Below are positions 52,647 to 61,561 of a stretch of 64,000 nt of DNA, piece by piece. This stretch comes from Emcibacter sp. Its GTDB lineage: Bacteria; Pseudomonadota; Alphaproteobacteria; Sphingomonadales; Emcibacteraceae. The notes beneath the pieces are model-generated. The model saw only the letters and a program-made list of their open reading frames with translations. It did no database searches and was not told the origin of the DNA. Position numbers and translations under genes: made by a program. Numbering within the stretch: the stretch's first letter is position 1; each line of letters opens with the position of its first letter. The stretch lies in contig JAKIUQ010000002.1 of assembly GCA_021647465.1 (NCBI GenBank), forward strand, positions 124,001 to 188,000. The letters run 5' to 3'.

Positions 52647-52649
52647 TTC

Positions 52650-53384
52650 ATGGGCCGTGCAAAAATAGCATTAAGATTGACGCGCTTGGATGAATTGATC
52701 GGAATTCTAAAGGGCGGGGATTATTATACCGCTGCTGATCTGGCAAAAAGATTACAGGTCAGCAGCCGAACTGTTATGCGTGATCTGAATGTCCTGAAAA
52801 TGAAAGGTTATCCTATTGAAAGCGATCAGGGGCGCGGCGGGGGCATCCGGCTTCATCGCCAATGGGGTGTTGGACGGTTGTTCCTTAATTATCATGAGGT
52901 GATTGACTTACTACTCAGCCTGGCCATTATGGAAAAAATTGGTTCGCCGATATTCTTAAGCAACCTCAAAGCCATCCGCCATAAGATTGCCGTGTCTTTT
53001 CCTGAGGAGCAACGGCAAAATATTCAAAATATTCGCCAAAGAATCCTCATCGGTGATCTGGCATCGGAGCAAGTTTCGGGGACATATCAAGAGATATCCC
53101 ATAGGCCCGAAAATCCGTTATATGAAGCCTTTTTCGACATGAAAAACCTTCATATTAATTATACTGATGGCACCGGCTCGATCACACAACGGGTGATCGA
53201 GCCGCATTATCTATTTCTAAACTGGCCCGCGTGGTATGTTCTGGCCTGGGATCATCTTCGCGGTGATGTGCGTTGTTTTCGGTTGGATCGCATTGGGGCG
53301 GCAAAGATTGAAGATAAAAACTTCAAACTTGATCACAGCAAAAATTTTCTGGCAAGTATCGAAGAATATACCGCCCCCCTGTAA
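52650..53384 (+). CDS. YafY-type HTH/WYL-domain transcriptional regulator
   Basis: A 244-residue regulator. The N-terminal helix-turn-helix (LTRLDELIGILKGGDYYTAADL, AKRLQVSSRTVMRDLNVLK) is the HTH_11 type, the wing has SDQGRGGGIRL, and the WYL sensor domain has IEPHYLFLNWPAWYVLAWDH and CFRLDRIG. WYL domains often sense nucleic acids or small ligands. Divergent from the ABM-fold gene, with a dyad in the gap. No good ribosome site is seen before ATG 52650, so translation may be weak. Confidence 0.9.
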   Translation: MGRAKIALRLTRLDELIGILKGGDYYTAADLAKRLQVSSRTVMRDLNVLKMKGYPIESDQGRGGGIRLHRQWGVGRLFLNYHEVIDLLLSLAIMEKIGSPIFLSNLKAIRHKIAVSFPEEQRQNIQNIRQRILIGDLASEQVSGTYQEISHRPENPLYEAFFDMKNLHINYTDGTGSITQRVIEPHYLFLNWPAWYVLAWDHLRGDVRCFRLDRIGAAKIEDKNFKLDHSKNFLASIEEYTAPL

Positions 53385-53397
53385 GTTTTTTTAAGAA

Positions 53398-53763
53398 CTA
53401 TCGATTAAGAACCGGATCACGAAGGCTTTCAACGGCACCAAGAATTTGATCTATGAAATTTGTCGGTACGCTTAATTCTTCCAATGTCTCTTTTAAGAGG
53501 CCGCCCACAGTGTCAAAATGTCCGTCATTTAAACCCTTTTCCGAAAGATGAGAATGGGAGCTTCGCATATATTCAGATGAGTTCTCAGCTTGTCCCGACA
53601 TCAATAAAGTAAGGAATTTTTTCATCTTCCCTCTTTGTTGCGGATAGTCCATCTTTCCGAAGAATGGGTTCAGTGACTCTGTGTTGGATATTTTACTATA
53701 GAAAATATCAACGGCGGCATTCACGGCAGATTTTCCGCCAATATCGTCATATAATGTTGTCAT
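53398..53763 (-). CDS. Group 1 truncated haemoglobin
   Basis: A 121-residue truncated haemoglobin (trHbN type). MTTLYDDIGGKSAVNAAVDIF opens the fold and MRSSHSHLSEKG holds the proximal histidine, His70 by alignment with cyanobacterial GlbN; HFDTVGGLL follows. Such globins bind O2 or NO and often detoxify NO. ATG 53763 after AAGGAAGAAG is preferred over an upstream Met. Converges with the WYL gene, 13 bases apart. Confidence 0.92.
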   Translation of the reverse strand: MTTLYDDIGGKSAVNAAVDIFYSKISNTESLNPFFGKMDYPQQRGKMKKFLTLLMSGQAENSSEYMRSSHSHLSEKGLNDGHFDTVGGLLKETLEELSVPTNFIDQILGAVESLRDPVLNR

Positions 53764-54022
53764 TCTTCTTCCTTGCATGGTTATCATAAGTATTCACTAA
53801 TCTAGGGTATGCAGGATATATGAAGAAACGATTAAGCCATGCGTAACGGCAATTTTTTCTTCTGATAATACTCTAATATGGGGGTTTTAAGACTAGGGGG
53901 CTAAAGGAGAAGGGGGGGGAATAGAGCGCAGAACAACCCGCCGCATAAAACCTGCGGCGAGCCGAATTGTAAATACCTCTTGGGTAAATAAGACGTGATA
54001 GAAGCGTTAAAGACCGTAGTCT
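53764..54022. other. Intergenic region between csp and trHb genes
   Basis: On the minus strand this is the 3' flank of the cold-shock gene and the promoter region of the globin gene. It contains CGCCGCA (53939-53945) and TGCGGCG (53953-53959), a perfect 7-base stem with a 7-base loop, about 65 bases after the csp stop and likely a terminator although the T-run on the minus strand is poor. A second stem, TAAAGAC with GTCTTTA, lies at about 54009-54026 at the csp stop. No gene seen. Confidence 0.5.
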
Positions 54023-54229
54023 TTAGTCAATCAGCTGAATGCCAGCTGCGGCTTCTTTGCCTCTGTTTTCAGCGACGTCATAGCTGATTTTTTGGCCATC
54101 GTCGAGCTGACGAATGCCGGATTTTTCCAATTCTGTAATATGTACGAATACGTCTTTTCCGCCATCATCAGGTGCGATGAAACCATATCCTTTGTTTGTG
54201 TTAAACCATTTAACTGTGCCAGTTGCCAT
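54023..54229 (-). CDS. Cold-shock protein (CspA family)
   Basis: A 68-residue single cold-shock domain: GTVKWFNTNKGYGFIAPDDG with the RNP1 motif (KGYGFI) and DVFVHITELE with RNP2. It binds single-stranded nucleic acid and may unwind mRNA. Starts at ATG 54229 after AAGGAAGC. The short leader (about 25-50 bases from the predicted promoter) argues against the long cold-sensing leader of cspA in Escherichia coli. Confidence 0.97.
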   Translation of the reverse strand: MATGTVKWFNTNKGYGFIAPDDGGKDVFVHITELEKSGIRQLDDGQKISYDVAENRGKEAAAGIQLID

Positions 54230-54546
54230 TTTTAAGCTTCCTTAGTGTCTTTAGTGTATATATTGCCCGAATTTATTCGGATTTCAAGAGTTCGTATAAG
54301 TCCGCTATTGAAGCTCTAGAAACAGACATTAGGAACCAGTTTAACGGACTAAACACCTCTGTGAGGTTCTGTTTAAGATTATATCTTATATCCTCAAGAG
54401 AGGAGAATCAACGTAACTCAATGTATGTTTGTAGGTCAGAATTATTAGAAAATCAATCTAATATTTTGAAACTGTTGTGGGAATCGGGTTGCGTGGTTGG
54501 TTTTTCAGTATATTTTTATGGGATGTTTTTGGGGAAGAATTTTGCT
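54230..54546. other. Intergenic region between the csp and REC-EAL genes
   Basis: It holds the csp promoter (54259-54287). The rest, 54300-54546, is AT-rich with no good gene. A 109-codon plus-strand frame (54223-54552) covers it but starts in the csp gene and lacks any family resemblance. No strong terminator for the REC-EAL gene was found. Confidence 0.45.
54259..54287 (-). promoter_or_regulatory. Predicted csp promoter with palindromic spacer
   Basis: On the minus strand TTGAAA (complement of 54282-54287) and AATATA (complement of 54259-54264) are 17 bases apart. The spacer is almost filled by the palindrome CCGAATTTATTCGG (54267-54280), a possible repressor site. Confidence 0.5.
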
Positions 54547-55719
54547 TTATGAGAAACTATATTTTTCTATCCACGGCTTAAGTTCACTTGCGAGCATGGG
54601 TTTTGCAATTAAAAACCCCTGACCTTCATCACAATTAAGCTCTTGTAGAATATGATGAATATCTTCATTCTCGATACCTTCGGCGATGACTTTCATCCCA
54701 AGTTTATGGGCAAGAAGAATAGAAATTTCCACAATTGAACGACATTCTTTATCTATATCCATTCTTTTGACAAAGCTCTGATCAATTTTGAGTTCCGAGA
54801 AAGGCGCCCTGACAAGCTGTTGCAGCGTTGAATAGCCTGTTCCAAAATCATCTATGGCGAGTCTAAAGCCTTTCATTCTCAGGCGCGCGAGAATATCCAT
54901 ATAACGCGCAACATCCGGCATGAGAGATGATTCGGTCACTTCTATCGTGATTTTGGTTATATCTAAATTTAAACTTCTGGTGAGTTTGACCAGTTTTCCG
55001 GGAAAGTCTAAATCATCCAGAATTTTTGGCGAGACATTAATGGACATTTGCAGGTTCAAACCATTTTCATTCCACAGGGCCATTTGTTTTAATGCGGTGT
55101 TTATGGCATGGGTCGTAAGATCGGAAATTAATCCGGCTTCTTCGGCGAGGGGGATGAAATAACTGACGGGCACGCGACCTTTGGTTGGATGGTTCCATCT
55201 TATAAGTGCCTCAAGACCAGTGATTCTCCGGGTTGAAATATTTATCTGTGGTTGATAAACAAGGAAAAGATCTTCGCGGTCTATGGCTTGCCGTAACTCG
55301 CTCACAGATGGGGAACCAATTAATTCAAAATTTCGGGCATGTGTTTTTTGAGCATATTTTGAGAGAATATTTTGCAAATCTTCGGCTCGGAAGGGTTTTT
55401 GAAGAATGCCAAGGACTGTCAAACCCTGCTCAACAGCTAATTTCTGGGCGGCCTGCAGAACGTTATTGTCTTTCCCGCTCATGAATACGATGGAAGCGTC
55501 ACTCTTCTTTTCATAGAGGCTACGCAGCAATTCGATTCCATCAATATGCGGCATGAACAAGTCAAGAACGATAATATTAATATGGGGCGAGTAGAGTTTT
55601 TCAAATTCTAATGGATTGTCCGTTGACAGCACTGTAAAATTCATTTCACTGGCAATCGCACTCACGAAAACCGTAAAGTCGATTTCATCATCAACAACCA
55701 ACAGGCTTAGGTCACTCAT
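54547..55719 (-). CDS. REC-EAL response regulator, c-di-GMP phosphodiesterase
   Basis: A 390-residue protein with a receiver domain (1-125; phosphoacceptor Asp53, acidic pair DDE at 10-12, Lys108) and an EAL domain (about 138-388). Catalytic residues appear complete: Glu170 (EAL), Asn228, Glu260 (IEVTES), Asp290-Asp291 (DDFGTG), Lys311 and Glu347 (AEGIE). It should therefore hydrolyse c-di-GMP, under control of receiver phosphorylation. It starts three bases after the stop of the hybrid kinase on the same strand, so the two form a signalling operon. Confidence 0.95.
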   Translation of the reverse strand: MSDLSLLVVDDEIDFTVFVSAIASEMNFTVLSTDNPLEFEKLYSPHINIIVLDLFMPHIDGIELLRSLYEKKSDASIVFMSGKDNNVLQAAQKLAVEQGLTVLGILQKPFRAEDLQNILSKYAQKTHARNFELIGSPSVSELRQAIDREDLFLVYQPQINISTRRITGLEALIRWNHPTKGRVPVSYFIPLAEEAGLISDLTTHAINTALKQMALWNENGLNLQMSINVSPKILDDLDFPGKLVKLTRSLNLDITKITIEVTESSLMPDVARYMDILARLRMKGFRLAIDDFGTGYSTLQQLVRAPFSELKIDQSFVKRMDIDKECRSIVEISILLAHKLGMKVIAEGIENEDIHHILQELNCDEGQGFLIAKPMLASELKPWIEKYSFS

Positions 55720-55722
55720 AAC

Positions 55723-58700
55723 TTACGCCTTTTCATCCAATATGCTACGAATATGTTTTGCAAGATCAATATCCCGGTAAGGTTTGAGAATTAACGTGCT
55801 TTCCCATTTTTCGTTATTGTCAGAGCCTTGTATTTTACCAGTATAACCAGAGGTTAACAGTATCTTCAGATCAGGCCTGTTTTTGGTCGCGGCTCTGGCT
55901 AATCCGAAACCATTTAGCGAGCCAGCCATTATGACATCCGAGAATAAAAGGTCAATCCCGCTGTTATGGCTTAAAATTTGAAGGGCCTCATCAGCGCTGT
56001 AGGTGCAAATAGTCGTATAGCCCAATTTATCGAGAATGGATTGCGCGATCAGCGTGAGCTCCTCTTCGTCATCCACAATCAATATGGTTTCATTGCCGCG
56101 CGGTAATGCCTCATCCATGTCTTTTGGGTGCTTCATACGTCCGGCCATATTCAGGGAACGCGGTAAGAATATTCTGAAAGTCGTGCCCATATTTTCTTTT
56201 GAATAGACGGAAATATGGCCTTTTGATCGTTGGATGAAGCTATAAACCATTGTGAGCCCAAGGCCCGTTCCCTTGTCGCGTGCCTTGGTTGTGAAAAAGG
56301 GATCAAAAATTTTGGCTGAGGTCTCTTTTGACATGCCGGTTCCCGTATCACTTATGATGATTTCGACATATTCGCCGGCATTCAAATCCTGTATGTCACC
56401 GGCCAGCGTATTGCGCGTTTCAATATTGAGGATACCGCCGCCGGGCATGGCATCGCGGGCATTGAGGGAAAGATTGACAAGCATATCTTCGAAATCACCG
56501 GCATTAAGCTCTGTCATCCATAAGTCTTCAGCCAAGGACACGTTCAGCATGATTTTCCGGGTCAGCGATTTACTGACCAGATCCTCCAGGCTGCGGATTA
56601 TTTTGTTAATATCTACCGGGCTGCTGGCCTCAGGAGATTGTTGTGAAAAATTTAATAGCCTGCGGGTCAGTGAAGACCCCCGAAGCGCCGCGTTCTGAGC
56701 TTTTTCAAGCTGAAGCAGTAGTTTATTATCATCGGGAACATTCCGTTTCATAAGGTCAAGATTTCCGATAATAATGCCAAGCAAATTGTTGAAATCATGG
56801 GCGATGCCGCCGGCCAATTCACCGATAGCCTCCATTTTCTGTGACCTGCGGAAATGACCTTCAAGTCGCCGGCGTTCCGTAATATCTTCTTTGGTCACTA
56901 AAAAATGGGTGATGTTATTATCAATATCTGTGATGGGTGATATTGAGGTGTAACTCCAATAAAGGCTGCCATCCTTGCGGCTGCTATGGAGTTCGCCGCG
57001 CCATTGTTTGCCGGATCTGATGGCGGTTAATATTTTTTCATATTCAGCCTCGGTTGCATAATTCGCCCGATAGCCCTTGTAATGCTGGCCGACAACTTCT
57101 TGTGCGCTATAGCCGGTTATACTTTCAAATTTCGGATTGACATATTCGATGAAACCTTGTGCATTGGTGATGACAATGCTCGCCGGGCTCTGCTCTACAG
57201 CGATGGATAATTTTCGCAGTTCAGCGGCAGCCTTTTGTATTTTGGTAATATCCTGCCCCATGGATGCCATGCCAATGGATCTGCCGTCTTTATCAATTAA
57301 GGGGGTGTAAAACCATTCGCATATAATGGCCCTGCCATCTTTTGTGAAGCTCTCGTTGATGTGATGCTTGCTGCCTTTTTGATTCATTACAGGCGCGAAG
57401 ACATCGTCCATTTCTTCGGGTAATGAATTATGCAGAAGCAGTTCTTCCGCCGTTTTCCCCAAGGCCTCTTCCTGCGTGTAGCCGTATAATTTCTCAGCGG
57501 CGGGGTTCCATTGCGTGCATTTATAGTCCGTGTCCCATGCGATAACCGCAAGTGGTGTGTTTTCCAGATGCAAAGATAATCGTTCCTCGCTTTCTGTCAG
57601 GGCTATTTCTGTTCTTTTAAGATCGGTTATATCAATGATACTGACAGGAATGCTTTTGAACCCGTCCGGTGTTTCTGGAATTTTAAATGAAATTATCGCC
57701 TTAATAGGCAGGCCATCAAGAGTTCGAAAATTTGCCTCGGAATGGAATATTTTCTTCTTGTCCCAAATGGCACATAATTCGTCGATGAAGACATAAATGG
57801 CAGAGGGCCCAAAAGTTTTGTCAATTTGGAGAATGAATTCTTCGCTGCTTTTCGCCTTGAAAAGTTTTAAAGTGGCGTTGTTCACTTGTTTGACCTTGAC
57901 CATAGCCGCCAAATCCCAGGCGGCCTGTTCGTTGTCATGCAGATATTGCCGCAGGTCGTGAACGCCGCTTTTCCGGAGATTTTCCATTGTTTGGTATATT
58001 TCTGATAAATCTTCGTTCCAGATAGACACAACGGCATTTTCAAAAAGACTGCGAAAACGTTCTTCGCTTTTTATGAGAGCTTTTTCCGTTTTTTTGAGTT
58101 CCGTGATGTCGATTATGCTGAGGGGAATGCTTTTAAAAGATTCCAGATTATCTGGAATGGGATAGGAAATAATCGCCTTAATGAGTGTACCGTCCAGCGT
58201 GCGAAATTCAGATACGGCGCGATACATACTTTTTTTGTCCCAAATGGCACAGAGCCCGTCGGTGAAGACATCCATGGCATTTGGCCCGAAGGTTCGATCA
58301 AATTGACGAATGAAACTGCTGTCAGTAGTTGCGCCAAACAGCTTTAATGTGGCGTCATTGACCTGGATGACTTTTACTTTATCAACGAGTTCCCACAATA
58401 ATTTTGGGTTCTCTTTCAAATATTGCCGAATATCTGTTACCCCTTCATCGCGCAGTCTCTCCAGTTCTATTTTAATTTCCGAGAGGTCTTCATTGCAGAT
58501 GGAAACTTCGGAATTCTCAAAAAGCCTTTTAAATTTTTCTTCACTTTTATGTAATCTTTCCAGAACGGCATATTCATTGGTCACATCTTGAAAAACCAGC
58601 ACCACACCGGTGATATCCCCGGTCTCGTTCCATATGGGGGCTGCGGAATCGGCAATTTGATATTCGGTTCCTTCTTTGGATATGAGGGTTGTATCTTTGG

Positions 58701-59850
58701 TCAAAGCGCAAATTTGTCTGGTATTAATCACTTTTTTAACGGGGTTCACAGCGGGTTTTCTGGTTTTGGTATTGATGATATTACAGACTTCGCTCAAGGG
58801 CCTGCCCAGTGCCTCGGACAATTTCCAGCCGGTCATTTTTTCCGCGATCGGGTTCATGCGGGTGATATGGCCATGAATATCGGTTGAGATCATGGCATCA
58901 CCAATGGCATTTAACGTTGTTTTGAGGCTTTTTTCACTGATTTCCAACTCTAATTCAGTTTTGAGCCGGGCGTCTATCATGGTGTTAAAGGCATTGTAGA
59001 GGACGCCAATCTCATCTTGATATTTGGTCATGGCCCGGCTATCCAAATCGCCGGATAAAATTTTGTGGGCGGTATTTGATAATGAAACAATCGGTTTAAG
59101 GACGCGATATTTAAAGAATAAAAATGTTATGATGGCGAATATAATGGAGGCAACGATTAATATGGCGGTAAGTTTCCATAATAATCTTTCTGTTTTCCTG
59201 TTTTCTTCTACTTCCTTTAAGACCCGCTCTTGAATAAGGCTATTAAAGCTTGTTATGGGATGCATAACTCCGGCTTTATAACGATGATATTGATCGCTGT
59301 GGAGAAGCTTTCGGGCATAATCCGGATCCGGGGGTTTTTGAACGGTAAGTTTACCATCCTTGTCAGGGAAAAACCCGGCCATCGCGCCAAAAGCCCGCCG
59401 CTCCATTTTAGATAACGCGTCGGATTGTTCTTTCGATTGCATGAGTATGGCCAGTTCCTGCTCGGTAACGCCGGCCTGCCTCATTTGATCAAACAGGGGC
59501 ATAGGCGGGTCATACGCCTCTTCGTTTTTTTCTTTTGCTGTTATGTAATCCCAATATGATCCTTCATAATGACGGGGACGGGGAAGCACACCATCACGAA
59601 TGCCCAGAATTTGAAAATAATATTCCTGATAGGCCTTATCCCCCGTCATCACATATGTACGGGCCATTCGGGTGAGATCATCGGAGCTTTGCCGCAGTTG
59701 GTTGGCGAGTTTGTAAAAGTTATAGAGTTGACGTTCCGCATCAGCAGTTTTCTGCCGACTATCAGCCAAAAAGCTCATGGAAATTACGATTGCGACAAGT
59801 AAGCCGAGAACAATAGAAAAAATCAACAAAATACGGGCGGCGATATTCAT
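55723..59850 (-). CDS. Hybrid sensor histidine kinase with HAMP, five PAS domains and a receiver
   Basis: A 1375-residue membrane kinase. TM1 at 6-28, an extracytoplasmic region to ~226, TM2 ~228-250, HAMP ~250-303, then PAS domains at about 305-432, 435-592, 593-750, 755-885 and 885-1010. HisKA has His1018 in GGIAHDFNNL; the HATPase has DTGTGMSKE and GTGLGL; the C-terminal receiver has Asp1305 (FSDVIMAG). The second and third PAS units are near-duplicates of 158 residues with the odd SIWNEDLSEI/AIWDKK layout. The receiver may feed a phosphorelay or adjust the kinase; the downstream REC-EAL protein is the obvious target. Confidence 0.94.
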   Translation of the reverse strand: MNIAARILLIFSIVLGLLVAIVISMSFLADSRQKTADAERQLYNFYKLANQLRQSSDDLTRMARTYVMTGDKAYQEYYFQILGIRDGVLPRPRHYEGSYWDYITAKEKNEEAYDPPMPLFDQMRQAGVTEQELAILMQSKEQSDALSKMERRAFGAMAGFFPDKDGKLTVQKPPDPDYARKLLHSDQYHRYKAGVMHPITSFNSLIQERVLKEVEENRKTERLLWKLTAILIVASIIFAIITFLFFKYRVLKPIVSLSNTAHKILSGDLDSRAMTKYQDEIGVLYNAFNTMIDARLKTELELEISEKSLKTTLNAIGDAMISTDIHGHITRMNPIAEKMTGWKLSEALGRPLSEVCNIINTKTRKPAVNPVKKVINTRQICALTKDTTLISKEGTEYQIADSAAPIWNETGDITGVVLVFQDVTNEYAVLERLHKSEEKFKRLFENSEVSICNEDLSEIKIELERLRDEGVTDIRQYLKENPKLLWELVDKVKVIQVNDATLKLFGATTDSSFIRQFDRTFGPNAMDVFTDGLCAIWDKKSMYRAVSEFRTLDGTLIKAIISYPIPDNLESFKSIPLSIIDITELKKTEKALIKSEERFRSLFENAVVSIWNEDLSEIYQTMENLRKSGVHDLRQYLHDNEQAAWDLAAMVKVKQVNNATLKLFKAKSSEEFILQIDKTFGPSAIYVFIDELCAIWDKKKIFHSEANFRTLDGLPIKAIISFKIPETPDGFKSIPVSIIDITDLKRTEIALTESEERLSLHLENTPLAVIAWDTDYKCTQWNPAAEKLYGYTQEEALGKTAEELLLHNSLPEEMDDVFAPVMNQKGSKHHINESFTKDGRAIICEWFYTPLIDKDGRSIGMASMGQDITKIQKAAAELRKLSIAVEQSPASIVITNAQGFIEYVNPKFESITGYSAQEVVGQHYKGYRANYATEAEYEKILTAIRSGKQWRGELHSSRKDGSLYWSYTSISPITDIDNNITHFLVTKEDITERRRLEGHFRRSQKMEAIGELAGGIAHDFNNLLGIIIGNLDLMKRNVPDDNKLLLQLEKAQNAALRGSSLTRRLLNFSQQSPEASSPVDINKIIRSLEDLVSKSLTRKIMLNVSLAEDLWMTELNAGDFEDMLVNLSLNARDAMPGGGILNIETRNTLAGDIQDLNAGEYVEIIISDTGTGMSKETSAKIFDPFFTTKARDKGTGLGLTMVYSFIQRSKGHISVYSKENMGTTFRIFLPRSLNMAGRMKHPKDMDEALPRGNETILIVDDEEELTLIAQSILDKLGYTTICTYSADEALQILSHNSGIDLLFSDVIMAGSLNGFGLARAATKNRPDLKILLTSGYTGKIQGSDNNEKWESTLILKPYRDIDLAKHIRSILDEKA

Positions 59851-60194
59851 ATATCTCTTTACTCACTATTTTTACATAATATCGTTATATAAGAAAATTT
59901 CATTTTGGCCCTTATAGTGGCAGCCTTTATTCCGAGTATAGAAAAAAATGCCAAATAGGCCGCTTAATATCAATTCTTGGCGACAGTTCCAGAATATTAG
60001 GATATACCTATATAGAGGGGGAGCAAATATAGGAAGTATATTTTGCAAAACATTTTTGTTGTCTTTTGTTGTTCTTCGGCCTTTGTGCTTAGTTGATTGA
60101 CTATTTTATTGTTGGATGATAGGTAACGGCTTTAAACAAGGGCCGTATATTTCTTGTTCTATATCTCGGGCCGCATATAACTGGAAAAAACTAA
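59851..60194. other. Intergenic region between the hybrid kinase and the helicase
   Basis: AT-rich, 344 bases, no gene. It should carry the promoters of both divergent genes. A short stem ACGGC/GCCGT (about 60126-60146) lies in the helicase leader. No confident promoter or RNA fold was recognised. Confidence 0.4.
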
Positions 60195-61529
60195 ATGAGT
60201 AAATTTGCGGATCTCGGCTTGCGTGACGCCATCCTTCGTGCTGTGGAAGAGGGGGGCTACACCGAAATGACGCCGATCCAGCGCCGCGCTATCCCACATG
60301 TATTGGAAGGCAAGGACCTGATCGCCATAGCCCAGACGGGAACCGGTAAAACAGCGGCCTTCTCCTTGCCGATCATTCAAATGTTGCTGAAAGGCGAAGG
60401 CAGGCGTAATCCAAAAGTCGCCCGTTCCCTGATCCTGGCGCCGACCCGGGAACTCGCGGTGCAGATTGCCGAAAATATTCGAGCTTACACGAAATATCTC
60501 CATTTGCGTATTGCGCTGGTGTACGGCGGCGCGTCGTCCAAACCGCAAATTAAATCCATGCTTGCGGGGGTTGATATATTGATTGCGACACCGGGACGTC
60601 TGCTTGATTTGACCAATCAGCGTCATATTGATTTGTCGCAGGTCGAATTTCTGGTTCTGGATGAAGCGGATCGTATGCTTGATATGGGTTTTATTCGCGA
60701 TATCAAAAAGATTATCGCTTATCTGCCGAAGAAACGTCAAACGGTCATGTTTTCTGCGACCATGTCGAAGACGGTAGAAAAACTGGCGAACAGCATTCTT
60801 TGCAACCCTGTTCGCGTTGAAGTTAATCCAGAGGCGACAACGGCGGAAAAAGTTGAACAGCATGTTCTTATGGTGCCCAAGAGCCGAAAACGTGATTTGC
60901 TTGTTCATATGCTTAAAGACGCCAGCATCAAACGGGTATTGATATTTACCCGGACAAAACACGGGGCCAACCGGGTCGCCCTTCACCTTGAAAAACGGGG
61001 CATCAGCTCTGGCGCCATTCATGGTAATAAATCGCAGAATACCCGCCAAAAAGCCCTTAATGCCTTTCGTTCTGGCCAAATTCGTGCTCTCGTGGCGACT
61101 GATGTGGCCGCGCGCGGCATTGATGTTGACGGCGTTACCCATGTTATAAACTTTGACTTACCCAATGAGCCGGAAAGCTACGTACATCGTATTGGCCGGA
61201 CGGCGCGGGCCGGGGCAACGGGAATATCTTTATCATTCTGTGATCATGAAGAACGCGATTACCTGCGCGATATTGAAAAGATTATCCGTCAGAAAGTCCC
61301 TTTGATGCTTGAGCATCCTTTCCATTTTGAGGGCATTGGCATGGCCGCCGGGGATGATGATGACACACGGATTAACCCGCGCCGCGCCGCGCCCAACCGG
61401 CGTAATAATGCGGGCAAACACAAAGCCAACCGCCGGATAAAGCAACCTAAATCAGCCAGTGCGAAATCTGGCGGCGGCAATGCGGGCCGAAATCAAAGAA
61501 AAGGCCGTCCCGCAGACCGTAGTCGCTAA
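60195..61529 (+). CDS. DEAD-box RNA helicase, RhlE-like
   Basis: A 444-residue ATP-dependent RNA helicase. Q motif in YTEMTPIQRRAIP, Walker A AQTGTGKTAAF, PTRELAVQ, DEAD box VLDEADRMLDMG, SAT motif FSATMSK, and C-terminal VATDVAARGIDVDG and HRIGRTARAG are all intact. The tail (residues ~385-444) is rich in Arg, Lys, Asn and Gly, fitting RNA binding. RhlE subgroup proteins act in RNA decay and ribosome assembly, often in the cold. The terminator stem overlaps the stop codon. Confidence 0.95.
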   Translation: MSKFADLGLRDAILRAVEEGGYTEMTPIQRRAIPHVLEGKDLIAIAQTGTGKTAAFSLPIIQMLLKGEGRRNPKVARSLILAPTRELAVQIAENIRAYTKYLHLRIALVYGGASSKPQIKSMLAGVDILIATPGRLLDLTNQRHIDLSQVEFLVLDEADRMLDMGFIRDIKKIIAYLPKKRQTVMFSATMSKTVEKLANSILCNPVRVEVNPEATTAEKVEQHVLMVPKSRKRDLLVHMLKDASIKRVLIFTRTKHGANRVALHLEKRGISSGAIHGNKSQNTRQKALNAFRSGQIRALVATDVAARGIDVDGVTHVINFDLPNEPESYVHRIGRTARAGATGISLSFCDHEERDYLRDIEKIIRQKVPLMLEHPFHFEGIGMAAGDDDDTRINPRRAAPNRRNNAGKHKANRRIKQPKSASAKSGGGNAGRNQRKGRPADRSR

Positions 61530-61545
61530 GGCGGTCCGTTTTTTC
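61515..61545 (+). terminator. Possible terminator of the helicase gene
   Basis: GACCG (61515-61519) and CGGTC (61532-61536) pair around a 12-base loop that includes the stop codon; CGTTTTTTCG follows. Short stem, so moderate strength. Confidence 0.5.
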
Positions 61546-61561
61546 GTCTGTTATCTTAGGA

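Noticed and set aside
54223..54552. 109-codon plus-strand frame between csp and REC-EAL
   Set aside because: Begins in csp antisense sequence, composition is random-like, and there is no ribosome site.
60159..61142. 327-codon frame antisense to the DEAD-box helicase
   Set aside because: The plus strand encodes a complete helicase with all motifs; the antisense product is His/Phe/Arg-rich with no domains.
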